Source: Escallonia rubra | Lineage: Eukaryota > Streptophyta > Magnoliopsida > Escalloniales > Escalloniaceae | Assembly: GCA_033065855.1 (NCBI GenBank) | Contig: JAVXUO010000835.1 | Coordinates: forward strand, 372,001 to 436,000 | Length of the DNA: 64,000 nt | Direction: 5' to 3' | Shown here: one piece after another, positions 33,730 through 46,948 of the stretch | Numbering within the stretch: the first letter of the stretch is position 1 | Layout of the letters: every line of letters starts with the position of its first letter | The notes under the pieces: generated by a model | Seen by the model: the letters and a program-made list of their open reading frames with translations, nothing else | Told to the model about the DNA's origin: nothing | Databases searched by the model: none | Made by a program: the position numbers and the translations under genes

Positions 33730-35215
33730 GACTTTTTGATGTTAGGAGATGTCTTGTACAGACGATGTCCCGGAGGCACTCTAGCCAGGTGTTTGGCGCC
33801 GAAAGAAGCAAAGCATAAACTTCAACTTGGCCATCGGAAGTGTTGCGGCCTCGACCGTTTCCTTGCTATACTGTTGCCTTTAGCTCATGGGCCTCTTTTG
33901 GCCATCCATGGCCAAGGATGCTTCAGATATACAACGAGATTGTCCCGAATGCCTATATGCGCCAGACAATGCGGAAGCTCTTGTGATCAACGTCGAGGGT
34001 GACTGGCACCAGCCTTTCATCCAATATCTATCTCATGGGATTCTACCTCCTGGTCGTAGCTCCGCCCGATCTATCAAATGAAAATCGGTCAAATATTTTG
34101 TGACGGAAGGCGAGTTGATTCGCAAAGGTTTTCGGGGCGCACCTTGTGATGCTTACGAGGTGCCCAGACAGTAGAGGTGATTAATGAAATGCACAATGGT
34201 GACCGTGGGGGAGCATCAAGGATCTCAAAAGCTATATGCAGAGTTACTAAGGTTGGGGTATTACTGGCCGACTATGGAATTCGACTCCATCTCCCATGTC
34301 CGACACTGTCAACCTTGCTAGAGGCACGCCGATAGAATGCACACGCCGGCGTCTGACCTTCGCATGATCCTGGCCCCTTGCCCATTTCACTCTTGGGCTC
34401 TCAACCTCATCGGCCCTATACACCCGTCGTCTAAAGGTCACATATGGATCATGGTCGTGACGGAACGTTTTACAAAACGGATTAAAGCCATACCTCTACG
34501 AAGAGCCACGTGAGGCGTCATTGCTAACTTCTTGCACGATCACATCATCCGTCGCTTCAACATCCCCAGGTCTATCATATCCGACAACGACATGCCGTTC
34601 ATCAACAGGGGTGTTCGAGCTCTCATGGAAGGATACAATATCAACCATGCCACATCAACTCCTTACTATCCACAAGTCAATTGTCAAGCTGAAGCCTCCA
34701 ATAAAACCCTACTACGCATGTTGTCACGAATGGTTCATGACGCAAGTGGGTCATGGTTTGAGAAACTAAGTCTGGCACTTTGGGCTTACAAAACTTCCAA
34801 GCGCATAGCAACGAAGGCCACGCCCTTTTCCCTCGTCTACGGGGTGGTGTGTGGTACCAACCGAGATCGCGGTCACCTTGACCCGACTCTCCCTAAGCAG
34901 TGGTCTCGAGGAGGAAGAAACCAGAATGGCAGCTCTTGAGGGCCTTGATGAAAAAAGAGCTAATGCCTTGCGCGGAATGAAGAAGTATCATGAACAACTC
35001 ACGAAAGCCTACGATAAAACAGTCAAGCCACGATCATTTGTTGAAGGCGACCTTTTCCTCCAAGCCGCCAAGCATGTACGTGCCAACACGTCAGCCCCCA
35101 AGTTCACACCAAATTGGGAAGGCCCATTCCAAATGCATGTAGCCAGAGACAATGGCTCCTACCTCCTGCTCAACCCGGACGATGGACAGATCACGACCCC
35201 TATCAATGGCTGATA
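33730..35215 (+). pseudogene. Integrase region of the Tat-like element
   Basis: Core motifs DHIIRRFNIPRSIISDND and TPYYPQVNCQAEASNKTLL near 34,535-34,710, then a C-terminal part (FTPNWEGPFQM) ending at a stop near 35,213. Confidence 0.75.
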
Positions 35216-35673
35216 CTTGAAGAAGTATTATGCATAACCAGATGCGGATTGTTCCCCCAACCCTACCCGCCCAAAGCTTAGAACACTTGAACACATAACA
35301 TTTTTTGTATATGCACACATGTTTATAGACTTGTAACTTTTGCTGATTATTACAAGTTCTCACTCTACTCATGTAACGGCATTTTGGCCTAGATACTATC
35401 AATGCTAAAATCATTCATTTACCTCAACTACTGTACGTAATGCACTTCTTTATTTTCACAATTGTTCACTAAGTAACCTCCTATGGGCGGGGATGGGGGA
35501 ACACCAATGGGAAGCCAACTCATTCAAAACATTCAACCACGACAAAAGAAAAAAACAACAACAACCAATACATGAGAATATGGCATCAATACCCATACCA
35601 ACAAAATACATATAACTCATAGGTTTACTGGCCACTATCAGGTTCTATAAATACAACACGATGTAAATACAGA

Positions 35674-38600
35674 CTAAGGCAGCCTAGACAACATCGCCGC
35701 AACAGGATGTAAGCAGAAAGCCTGAAGCGCCTGTCGCTGAACCTGTTGATCGGACCATCCAACATCACACTCCGTCTGCCGTCTCAATCGATCTGCCTCT
35801 CGAGCCTCCACCTCGGCACACTGCCTCTGCAGGTTGGCCACTTGCCTCTGTAAGTCGGCCAACTGTCTGTCGATCCCGGCCAACTCGCCAGCAATCTTTG
35901 ATTACTCTTCTCCTAGCATTGTCCGTTGCCTCCCCACCAGCATCTCTTGCATACACACAACAGATAACCCCTCCCCCACTGCACGGCCATCACTCCTCGA
36001 TTTGAAGAAGTTCACTAACCAATCCAACCGCAGGCTTAGTGATGCAAAAGGCACAAACTCCGAAAGAGACCGTGATATGAACTCTGAAGTCCAGCCCGAC
36101 GGCGGTAAACTAGCAAAAAGCACCAACCACTCCACGAATCCGGAATACACCCATCTTAGAAGCACCGGGTTCCCAACAGTCACCCCCTTAAATGTCTGTG
36201 GATAGGCCACCTTCATAACCTCCAGTCGCCGTACCGTCTCTGCAGAAAGCTCGAGACCCACCCAGGATACACCGTCTACCTGCCTAACTGAAGACCCTCC
36301 GCTAGCATCACTAGCTGCCGTAACATTGCCTCCCGCTGAAAGAGTATCTGACAGGCCAACAGTCGTCTGCACACCAATAGCCGCTGAGTGCATCGCCAGA
36401 AGAGTAGCGCCACCATCAACCGCTAAGCCCGATAATGTGTCCAGAGGTTGTGGATTGGACGCTCTGTAATTGGCTGAATCGACGTCCCCTGTCCCTGTAC
36501 CGGGGTTGTCATAACAGGCTTGGGATCCTCAGGCTCCCCACGATCACCTACAACGACATCTGTCTCCATGCCCATCCACCAGTCACCCCCAACATCAAAC
36601 ATCAGAGTATCGCCCACAGCTCCGCCATACAAAGCCTCCAATGTCTCCTCCACGAAACGCGATGGACTCGGTTGCCTCTCCGGCTCCCCCAACATACTTC
36701 GTCGCCTCGGTCTCCTCCGTCACCCTGACATCCAGTGTCTCGACCTCACTGGCCCCTATTCTCCCCATTGCCTCTGCTGCCATAGCCTCATCCACCTCGG
36801 CCTCGGAGATCGGCTCGTTGTGCTCCTCGCTGGCTCCCTCATCGAGCTCCGATCAAAACAACCGTCAATCAATATATATACATAAGACCATCGGCACTTT
36901 ACACATGCAATTTGAATTGATAAGAAGAAGAAAAATGCTAACCTCGAAGTCAGACTCATCTGACACATCGCGCGGCCTCTTCGACTCTTATACGTATGGG
37001 GCTGACATGCCCGCGTCAACCTGTTGAGCCGTCTCCATCATCCCAACTCGCAGCAATGGCAAGGGACCCTTGTCGGCCCCCGACACACTTCACACATGCA
37101 CCACCGGCTCCTCCCTAATGTCACCCCCTGGGCATCATCATCAGGGCCCCCACCACCCTCATCAGGCTCTCTCTCCGAGCTCGCGACGGAACACTCGATA
37201 ATTAGTATTGGTATCCCACTCTGTCTAGCAATAGAGGCAGATATCAAACTCAAACCTTTATCGTAAACAAACACATCAACGTGCCGATGTCTGTCATTCG
37301 GCTGTGCCAACCATTCCGCCCAGTTCGATCGTAGTCGCTCCCACCACCGCGCGTACCCCATTGTCACCACCCAGCTGACAACGTCCCAGGCCGCCTCTAT
37401 TCCGTCGTCGGTATCGGCCACTGGCAGACTCTGTCATGTCGTGTGTACTCAAAAATAGTCGCCACACTCCACGGACTACCCACACGGGGGCTCCAAGTCA
37501 TACCCAAAAGCCAACGACAGACGGTCAAGGCTGTACCTTGCAACATAGTACCGGCACTCGGCGGGCTTCCCGCCATCATCTGTCAGAACAGGGAGCCAGC
37601 CCAAAAAATATGCAACTAGTAGTATCAGTTGTCCCGGTCCAATGTCCCCTCTCCTAGTCAGTACTGTCGTAATATCCTCTACATGCAACCATGGTGGCAC
37701 CACATATGACGGATGCATGTCCATATACGGCAGTGGCAAGCATGCATCACGCCTATCTAGGACCTGCGCCAATGGACACTCCGGCCTCCTAATGCCTGCC
37801 CAGGCATATGCCCGTGAACCAGAGCACCACAAAGCCACCTGTCGTGACCTGCCTGGCCATGTCACCGTACCCATTGTAGGAGACGGGTGCTCGAGAGGGT
37901 ATCCCGTCGGCCGGTAGTCTGGATAACACTCGTACATATACCACTACAGGAATATCCAGTCCACGTATGTAGCCACCTGATAGCTCCCATGTGACCGCTT
38001 CATGTCATTCATGAACTAATCTAGAGCTCGACGCACCTACCCTACGCCATCCGAATAGCAAGTGGGAACACCCTAGGGGAAATGTTGTCCTCCGGTGTCC
38101 CCTAAAACACATACCTACAAGTACATACCGACAACATATATCAACTTTATATCTTACTGTGCAGCGTAGGGCAAAGTACAGCGTTATCAACTATAATTTT
38201 TTTTTTGAGTACAAGTTCGATATATTATACATGGAAAAAGCGACACATGCAGCATCTATCAGAATAAAGCAAGGCAACAGTACAGACTTGCCTCGACAAG
38301 AACATGGCTAAGAAGGCAACCATCTCGTATCTCTCCTTACCATGGTACGGCCCCATCACGAAGTTGGCCGCATTGCCCAGCTTCTGTCCCGTCTTCGGCA
38401 ACGGCGAACGAAAGAAATGCTTGACCCACCCACTATATGTTCCCTTCCGGTGACTCTTCGTCTTCACCAAGATATCCAATAGTTGCGTTTGCAGCACCTG
38501 CTCCTCCCCACTCAGCAATCCTGTTAGCATCATCACATCCAGCAGCGTCGGCCCGATCTCTGTCACGAAAGTATGTGAGTGGGTGCTCCACCTCGACAGT

Positions 38601-39130
38601 AGTAAGGTCATACCCGACGTATCTCTGTACAGCTCCAGACCCCTCGCAATAATGACTATGGCCGGTAATAACCCCAGTGACTGCAGCATACCCGTCCGCT
38701 CCGGACACTCCAGCATATACTCACTCCAGAAGTCCCATCCTATCGGTATCGTGTTATGGCTCTTGAACACCATAGGCGACCAAGGCATATCCTCCATCTC
38801 GGCCAACAAGGCATGTATGTATCTTGGCGACTTGATAGGTGCCTCCTCCCGGCTCGGAGCTCGAACATAAGATGATGGCACCCATGGCTCATCCCCTATC
38901 GATGGACCACCCCACGGCGAAGTGAAAGCTCCATCAGCCACATGAATGGACAACTCCCTCCTCAGCTCCATGTCTGGCGTACTGGGCACGACCCCATTCA
39001 CTACCAACAGAGTGTTCGTCTTGCTCGGCTCTGGATCAAACATCCTCACCCCACCATCATCAAATGTCAATGACACCCCATACCCCTCGGTCGGTGCTAG
39101 CATGGCCTCGGTGCCCTGAGGCGCTATCAC
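35674..39130 (-). CDS. Antisense plant-mobile-domain-like gene region inside the Tat-like element
   Basis: Several minus-strand open frames lie between integrase and the 3' LTR. The largest (39,130-38,225; 301 codons) contains SRWSTHSHTFVTEIGPTLLD then VMMLTGLL, which resembles the plant mobile domain (PMD) pattern 'RW..ETHTF....GE...TLEDV..LLGL'. Frames further along (37.9-35.9 kb) have PMD-transposon-like stretches (AYPQTFKGVTV, GFVEWL). The last (35,883-35,674) is a Gln/Arg-rich coiled coil (IDRQLADLQRQVANLQRQC). PMD genes are known in Gypsy and Mutator elements. Whether this one is spliced and expressed is unknown. Confidence 0.55.
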
Positions 39131-39164
39131 GGGCGTGATCGCGACGCGCTAATCACCGTACCTC

Positions 39165-40331
39165 GTGGCCTTGCCCACTACTTCCGACTCATTTGCTTCA
39201 CCACATTCGCCTGCTCGACATGCTCGTCTCGAACCCCTTGTTCGGCCGCACCATCGTCACCACGATCTGCTTCGGTCGTTGGTTCAGTCACACCACCTTG
39301 CCCACTGCGTTCAGGCACCTTGTCCTTGCCTTTACCTTGACCACTGGCACTCTCCACACCCCGCGACCCCCTTCTTGCGGCCAACCCACTTACCCGGCCG
39401 ACCACCTCCACACCCGCCGAATCACTACCACATGCCGACCCACTCCCACCGCGGTCGACCCTCATGCCGGCTGACCCCCATCCCTTTCTCTCTTCCTTCT
39501 CCTTCTACATCTCCCTCATTCCATCTCCCCTTCCCCTTTCCCCCGCCACCCGCCACCCTCACCGACCCACCATAGGCGGCCAACACACCATAGGTGGATG
39601 ACCCCCCATGGGCGGCCGACCCCCCTCCCCTTTCCCCTTTTCCTTCTCCCTCTCCCTCCCCCCTCCCCCTCCTCTCCTCTTCTCTTCATTCTCCCTATCC
39701 ATTGCCCTTCCTCCTCCTTCCCTCCCCCATGCCCGCCGACCTCCTTGCTCCGTCGACCCTCGGCCACGGCCGAGTACCTTGGGTTGGCAGGGTTGGTCAC
39801 TCCACCACCCTCTCCCCTCCACTCCCACTTGCTCCACCCCCTTACCTCCCTTATGTGCCATACCTTATCTTCTTTCTTCTCTCTTTCTTCTCTCTTTTTT
39901 CTTAAGTCTTGAATGAATGCACAATGAAAGGCTTCCCCCCCCCCCACTCTTTATATATGTGGCCCAATATTCAATCTTGGCCACTCATTTGAATTTCAAA
40001 CCAAAATCCCCCTAAATCCCAACAACTCTTTTTTCAAATACATACCCCATTTCATGCTAACTTTCTTTTTTTGCTCTATTTTTATGGAAACGCTATCACA
40101 AATTTTTTTGACATTAATATTGCCGCTACCAAAACTTTTTTTACTCGTCCCCATTTTGCGACGCAACTTCTATTTTAGCGCTATGCTACTAAAAACGCAT
40201 CTCATGCTTTTTGCTGTTATTCTTTTCGCGCCACAAAAAAAAGGGGGGGGGGTCTTTTTTACGCAACGACGTTTATGCGTGCGATGACCGCTCGAGTTGC
40301 TCCTCTGCGCACACCACACGCAGGGGGCTTA
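39165..40331 (+). other. CT-rich spacer and polypurine tract before the 3' LTR
   Basis: Pyrimidine-rich low-complexity sequence (CCTCCC runs, 39,480-39,910), then AT-rich DNA, ending with the purine tract GCAGGGGGCTTA next to the LTR. Open frames here are composition artefacts. It may include the promoter side of the antisense PMD-like region. Confidence 0.55.
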
Positions 40332-42096
40332 TGTTCCCAGCCCATTCTGGTTGCACCCAAGGACCTACTTGGGGTCCCATTTTGCATGACACGCCACGTA
40401 TTCTACGGTCAATTTTTCAACGCTCTCAACCGGTCAAAATGCGCACGCTCAAGTCACGTGCATTTTTCATTGACTTTTTGCGGCAATTCATGACAATTTA
40501 TTTTTGTCGCCAACGTAGCAACTTTGGCACCTCCAACACTTAGAAAATGTACAAACATAGACTTAGCACGCCTCCCCCCTAAAGGGGGTCGGCCACCACC
40601 TCCCTTAAAGGAAAAAGGGGGGAGGGGTCGGCCACCTCCCTTAAAGGGGGAGAGGGTCGGCCACCCTCTTTAGGGGGGAGAGGGGTTGACCACCATCTTT
40701 AAGGGGGGTTGTTGACACCCTTTTTCCTTTACTTATTCGAACGCACTATGGTTCGTAGTGCTCACTCATCACCCGCGACCATATGTCGCCCGTCGTCGCC
40801 GTGCCCATGCGCCATTTCCATGACATGTGCCCACGGCACCATGTATTGTCTCGCGACGGTCGTTGTCGCGTCCACGCGCCATAATCAATGTCTCATGCCA
40901 TTGGCATGGGCGCCACAATCATGTCTCGTGCTATAGGCACCGTGCTCATGCGCCAAAATCAATATATCATGCCGTCGGCATCGCACCCATGCGCCACAAT
41001 CATATCTCGTGTTGTAGGCACCGCGCCCATGCGCCACAATCATGTCTCGTGCTGTAGGCACCGTGCCCATGCGCCACAATCATGTCTCGTGTCATTGCCA
41101 TCGCGCTCATGCACCACAATCATGTTACATGCCTCCGGGCACCACACCATGCGGCCCCGCCATGGACATGGAACATACTCCGACCCACTCTCCGGAGTGT
41201 GCAGCATTCCGAGGGGCTCTGTTCGTAGTGCTCCGGCACGAGGACCCTTCACAGCGGGATAGACTCGCTACCACAGAAGCTATCGCTGACTAGGGTGACT
41301 TGCATGACACTAGGCACATCTGAGCTACGACCATGTCCACTCACATTACCGGTGATCATCGGTGCCCCCAAGACGATGGCCCCCGGGTCACTACGAGACG
41401 GGAGCATGTCTTTGGAGGGCATCGCGCCTAGTCCTCCTGGCATTTGGTCACATGGACCTCCCCTCACCGCTGTTAGGTTCTTTCTGCGTCTCTTAACGCA
41501 CCTTTATGGGATTCAGTAAGGGCTTGGACCGGTGGTTGGGGCAACGAGCTTACTCTGATCATGCCGTCGATGTGTGGTCAGTCTTCTCAGACAGGTAAAG
41601 CGACGCTGTGTGGGGCAGGTAGCTCGAATTTGGGAACTGACAGTTTAACGAAGCACCGGTATTTTTGGACCCCCTGGTGACGTGTCACTCCCAGGGGATG
41701 CCATGTGGCAATTGATGACGCATGCATACTTTTGCCTATAAGTAGTGGACTTTGGATTTCATTTTGAGGGGAATTCCATCATTTGATAATTTTACTTTCT
41801 CACTCTAGAATCTAATTCCTCTGAAATTCTAGAGAGAGAAACATAATTGGACTCTGACATTAGACCCCTGACGCTGGACCCTGACTTGGACCATAGCTTG
41901 GACTATCAATCGCCGGCCCTGTTCGTCTCTGCCTTGTCTCCACAGCACTGCCACTCCTCACGGTCTGTCTGGGAAGCCTTGATCTCTGCCCTTACTCCAC
42001 CCTCACTGTTTCTCATTTTGTACAGCTAGTAGCTGACTCGGACTGTATCCTTTGTGGCACCTCCACGTAGGTACGAACCCACTTTCCTTAGCATCA
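40332..42096 (+). repeat. 3' LTR of the Tat-like element
   Basis: Starts TGTTCCCAGCCC and ends TTAGCATCA, so TG...CA. It carries a 40-bp tandem array and a single 87-bp type unit (about 41,205-41,292) that the 5' LTR lacks. Confidence 0.88.
40878..41145 (+). repeat. Tandem array of 40 bp units in the 3' LTR
   Basis: Six to seven units of the type CATGTCTCGTGCTGTAGGCA followed by CCGCGCCCATGCGCCACAAT. It is absent from the 5' LTR of the same element. Confidence 0.88.
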
Positions 42097-43190
42097 AGAA
42101 CAAACTATAAAAAATGCATAGAAAGCTCCAACTAATAAGACTACTTCGTTTTTTTTAAATGGATAAGTAGTAACTAGCTACTACCAGCTAACTAAGACAA
42201 GAGAACTAATACAAGATAATATCAACTAAAAACAGCCAATGAAAAACAAACAACACCACACCACACTGCCATCCACCACCCCGAAACAGACACTTATCCC
42301 AACACTGTTCCATCACCTCGATCCTCGTGCACCCACGTTTACACTAGAATCCCTACTTTCTCCGACCATCTCGTTGTTGTCGAGTCCCAGTGTACCCCAA
42401 ACAACAATAGGTATTACATCCGAAGAACTTGCCGAAAACCTAGATTTGGCACTGCTGGGAGCCTGTCTTCACGATACCACCCAACCTGAGGAAGCCCAAT
42501 AATCTTCAGACCACCATCAACCGCCTACTGCAACCACTGCCATGTCAACCTCGGCCAAAACAACCTAAATAAACAAACTACCAAAGGCACAGACACTACT
42601 CCACCTCCAATCCCACCAACCTACCTTTCTAGGGCTAGGAGGAAAGGGGATCAACTAAATGGGAAGGGGGAGAAAAAAAAACCTAGCCTAGACTCACCAA
42701 AACTTCTCAAAACCAAGGAAACTCTACACCCAAACCCCGACAGAGAAAAAAGAAAACCCACTTCTAAAGACCCAAACCACCTAATCAAAGGACAACCCCG
42801 ATGACAAACTACCCTCATAACCTACGGCCACCACAACCCAACCAAGGAGCACCAATGACCCCAATATCTAAACCTAGAATCTACCTCCAACCATTCAACG
42901 ACGTTAGAAAACAGGGATTACTACATCAACGTAGTGCAATCCAGCGCAAAGCCGACAGCCGTCTAACTCACCGCAGCCACCAGGAAGCCCAACATAACCC
43001 TAAGTAACAAAGGTCTATTCTACCACGTCACCACCCATCGGGAAAACCGGGGTGGTGACGAAGACGAAAAATAGAAAGATAGAAAGGCTTCTCAGAGGAG
43101 ACGGGGAGGAGGCACAAAAATCGCCTCTTGGGTTTCTCTTGGCTTCACTTTCTCTCTCTTCTCTATGTTTACGTTTAATTTTATAGGATC
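42097..43190 (-). repeat. C/A-rich region, possibly a LINE-derived fragment on the minus strand
   Basis: Low-complexity ACC-rich DNA with no recognised protein. The complement of 42,130-42,230 (ending in Ts then TATCCATTTAAAAAAAA) looks like a plant L1 tail. Weak call from composition only. Confidence 0.25.
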
Positions 43191-45480
43191 TATGCCAAAC
43201 AAAAAAAAACTTTATACAAATTTTTTTTGTCTCAACATACTAATTCATTGTCAAATGAAAGCAGGTCCTCATCCAGCATTTGGTGCCAGTATCTGAATCG
43301 TAGAGCTATCAAGAACTAAACTACTTTGAGTTTGGTTCATGTTCACTCGTCTTAAACATTCTTCGAGATCGGCTCATAAGATAAGTGAAACAAAATAGAG
43401 CACTTTAAAGCTAGTTAATAGCATGGCTAAATATTATAAATCTTATATAAAAGTTATGACTTGCCTTGTGATGAATAATGCAAACTTAATTATAATATAA
43501 AGCTCGATAAGTAAACGTAAGCTTGATTGACGTGGTACATTTGGAATCCTACCTCATTGGTGCAAATTTATTCGGCCATAGCAAACAACGCATAAGTGCA
43601 CTTTTTACTTCACCAATTGGTTTCTTGTTATTGTCTTAAAATAAAAGGAATCCCATCAAGCTTGAATCTCTTGCCATTACACATCGGTGTTTTTTCTTCC
43701 CTGTATCTGTTGTGTAGAGTTTCATATGTCGTCTTGTATAACGGTTTAAGTATAGCATGTCTAACGTTCCGAAAATTTGGAGCTTTAACACCCTGAATTC
43801 TCAGAGTGTTAAACACATCATACGCTGCTCACTGACAGATACAATCTCAATTTAACACGCAACTTCAAACATATAACATAAATTCTAATATGTGCCGTAA
43901 ATCTCTAAAATATACAGTCATAAAAAAAACTTAAGCTTTCTACAAAATGAGCTAAAAAGTGTTTACAGGGATCCTACTAATCAAAACAGTGACAGATACT
44001 CTAAATTCTCACTCGGGCCCTATCGCCTTCCCTGAGCGATCTATTGGTGATCCTTACTTGTAGAACATAACAAATAAGGGTGAGTTTTTGAGAGCTCAAT
44101 AAGGTCGCTCAGTGACCAAGCGAAGGAATTACACAACGTTTCATAGATTCAATTCGGTGATGAGTTACCACGAGTTTCAGATGATTTCAAATAGTTCGAT
44201 AATAATATGAGAAAGAGTTTCGACTCAAACCCTTCATTCAGATATCAAATAATCATTTCTAGATATAGGGCAAACAAATTCAGATGATATTGACATGAGC
44301 ACAGGCAAAGTCACACAGGCAATGTAGATAACTTGTCCAATCAAAGTACTAGCATGCGTCCCACGCAGTAAACAGACCATCTTTATACGCCTCCCTATAC
44401 ATAACAGAATATAGAACATCATCTCAATATATGAAGAACCATAACCGTTAAACCAACATATAATATAATGCTCAACATGCAATAAAAGACGAGCTTCAAT
44501 AAGCATTCAAATAATCTATTAAGGCTCAATATTAGGGTTTCAATGGCAATAAAGCATGCAAATATCAAGTCGTAACTCAAAGTTCGATAAATAGCCTTAA
44601 ACAAACTGAAAGAACATGTACGAACACTAGTTGATGAATTTGAGGTTCAAATAGAAATCATTACTTCAGGATTCAGATACAAATCCTTACCCGGATCCGA
44701 AACTAAGCTATCCTAATCGGAAAATCCTCTGTGTTAACCTAAACGTAATAATTCAATCATCATAATACAACATATGTTACAATACTATAAACTCAATACC
44801 AAGCCACTCCTATTCTCAGAATGACCCACTCACCGGGTATGTAAAATCACCAAAATACCCCTCGCGTGTAAAGTCATTAAGAAAACTCCTCTCGTATTTA
44901 AATCACTAGAACATCCTTGTCGTAAGTAAAATCATCAAAATGTCCTTGTAGGTAAAATTACCAAAGCACCACTCTTATGTCAAAATTACCAAAACACCCC
45001 ATGGTGACTATCGCACCAAAAAATCTTAAAAGCACGTTAAAATATCCTTTTAAGCAACCTAAAGTGGTTTTTGGACTAAAAAGTATTTCAAAAAAATTTC
45101 GTTCAAAACCCCCCAACCGATATCTGAACGGAATGCTCAGAGGCAGATTCTGTTAAAGTAACTATCGACATGGAAATGCCACTAAATTTTAGACACTAAA
45201 ACATCTCCATAATATAAGGTCCTCATAAAATTTTTAGACAAAATAACCTGATTTGATGTATCAAATAAATCAAGAACACCTTTTTAGAGATAAAATTATT
45301 TGACATCCTTCATAGACACGAAAAAATTCCAAAAAAATTTCACAATGTAGGTCTCATAAAAGTAACTGGGGTTACTTTTTTGCATTTGGCCAAAATCTGA
45401 GCATATGATATTTTTAAAAAATAGAGTTTGAAACAGTTTAAAAATTAACTACCTATAACCTACATCTACCATTCCAAATT
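43191..45480. other. Unassigned AT-rich DNA with a degenerate tandem stretch
   Basis: No gene is recognised. 'TTTAACACCCTGAATTCTCA' at 43,786 resembles, on the complement, the start of some Gypsy LTRs, but no partner is found. 44,840-45,000 has about five degenerate ~38-bp units of the form TAAAATCACCAAAA..CCTC. Confidence 0.3.
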
Positions 45481-45489
45481 ACAGTGATT

Positions 45490-45591
45490 AAACACACACA
45501 CACACACTACCACACCTAACACAGACACACACACGCACTCCTTCTTCTACTTTTTGTCGAACACACACACACCCCTTCACTTTCACTCAAA

Positions 45592-45622
<31 letters not shown>

Positions 45623-45940
45623 GTCATATACAGACATTCAAAACACACATAACACATCACCCATTCATACACGCGTGCGCGCATATATGCATGGCAACTC
45701 ATACACACTCTAACACACATGCACACATCTACCTACAAACATATCCGGTGTGAATTTACACTTACACATACTCACACAATACACCATAACACACACAAAT
45801 TACACACACTAACACACACTCTGCTCAATCTCTCTAAACACCCTTACGCACACACTTAAGTTACAACTTCAAAAAACAAGATACACCTAATACATACTCA
45901 CACATTGCCACCTCTCTCACACACACACACACATAGGGGC
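45490..45940 (+). repeat. CA-rich low-complexity tract
   Basis: Repeated CACACA and ACACACAT runs broken by short unique words. No coding potential. Confidence 0.8.
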
Positions 45941-45974
45941 GAAACTCTTGCATGACGGGGGAGGGGGGAAAGGA

Positions 45975-46482
45975 ACCCCCAACTTTTGGGAACTTTTTTT
46001 TATATTTTTTAAAATGTCAGTATATCGTAATACTAATTCATTAGGGTGTCGTTTTGCTGTATTTTTTACTCTTTATGCCACCGGCCGTTACAATCTTCTT
46101 CTTTCTCATTCTTTTGCTCCATCTTTGTTCTTCAAACTCTACATTTTAAATCTCCAGATTATGAAAAAAAAGAACTGATCAAGGTTAGTTCTTTTTTTGA
46201 AGTTTAAATTCTTATAATATGTTAACTTATACGTGACTATTATAATACGGTTAATAATCACATTAGTAATACATCTAAACAGTAAGAGTTAGGCTTCTTT
46301 CATGCAAGATTAGTAATTTGTTGTTGACTAACCTTATTAAGTTAAATAAATCACTATGAAAAGCACAATTAAATGATTAGTAGTCAAATTGAGCAATTCG
46401 TTCCATCAGTTTTTATGCCTTTTGCCATCAACACCCCCCCCCCACACCCCCCACTAGACTACCCTGCATACACACTTTATGT

Positions 46483-46515
<33 letters not shown>

Positions 46516-46724
46516 ACACACAGCTAGCCGCACACAGCTAGCCACACACACTAGCACCTTCCTCGCACCAGCATAAACACACATGCACACACCACTACAC
46601 AGCCACTAAAACATACACATCTGACACCACCACCACTGCTGCAGCAGTTACACACACACACACACACACAGAGCATCACTGCTGCTGCAACATTGATACA
46701 CACGTGAACATAGTTAAACACAAA

Positions 46725-46763
<39 letters not shown>

Positions 46764-46948
46764 CACACACACAAACACACTAAAATTACATATTAAAAAA
46801 GTGGATGCCTTCATGAGTTTCCACCATTTTTTTCCTCTTTTTCTCTTTCCTCTTTCTGTCGATTTTCTCAAATTTTCATTCTCTCTTTGTTTTCTTTTTC
46901 TCTTTCCTTTATGCCTAAATATTTTTATCCATTTATATTTTGGCACGG
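45975..46948 (+). repeat. Tandem duplication, copy A (~0.97 kb)
   Basis: Begins CCCCCAACTTTTGGGAAC, includes TGCCACCGGCCGTTACA, TTAACTTATACGTGACTATT and CTAAACAGTAAGAGTTA, then long CA repeats, and ends TTTTTATCCATTTAT. Copy B repeats the same order. Confidence 0.85.

Larger units (their letters stand above)
27186..42096 (+). mobile_element. Ty3/Gypsy Tat-like LTR retrotransposon with antisense gene region (broken)
   Basis: 14.9 kb element with 5' LTR 27,186-28,640 and 3' LTR 40,332-42,096; flanks aaaac and agaac suggest a 5-bp target duplication with one change. Order: primer-site-like stretch, gag, protease, reverse transcriptase, RNase H, second RNase H, integrase, then about 5 kb with antisense open frames, and a purine tract (GCAGGGGGCTTA) before the 3' LTR. 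The second RNase H and the long 3' region place it with the Tat group. It is clearly broken, with something like ten or more lesions. Aligned LTR stretches differ by roughly 8-10%, so it is some millions of years old (inference). Confidence 0.85.

Noticed and set aside
39480-39910. Overlapping Pro/Ser-rich and Gly/Arg-rich open frames
   Set aside because: Compositional artefacts of CT-rich low-complexity DNA, open in several frames at once.
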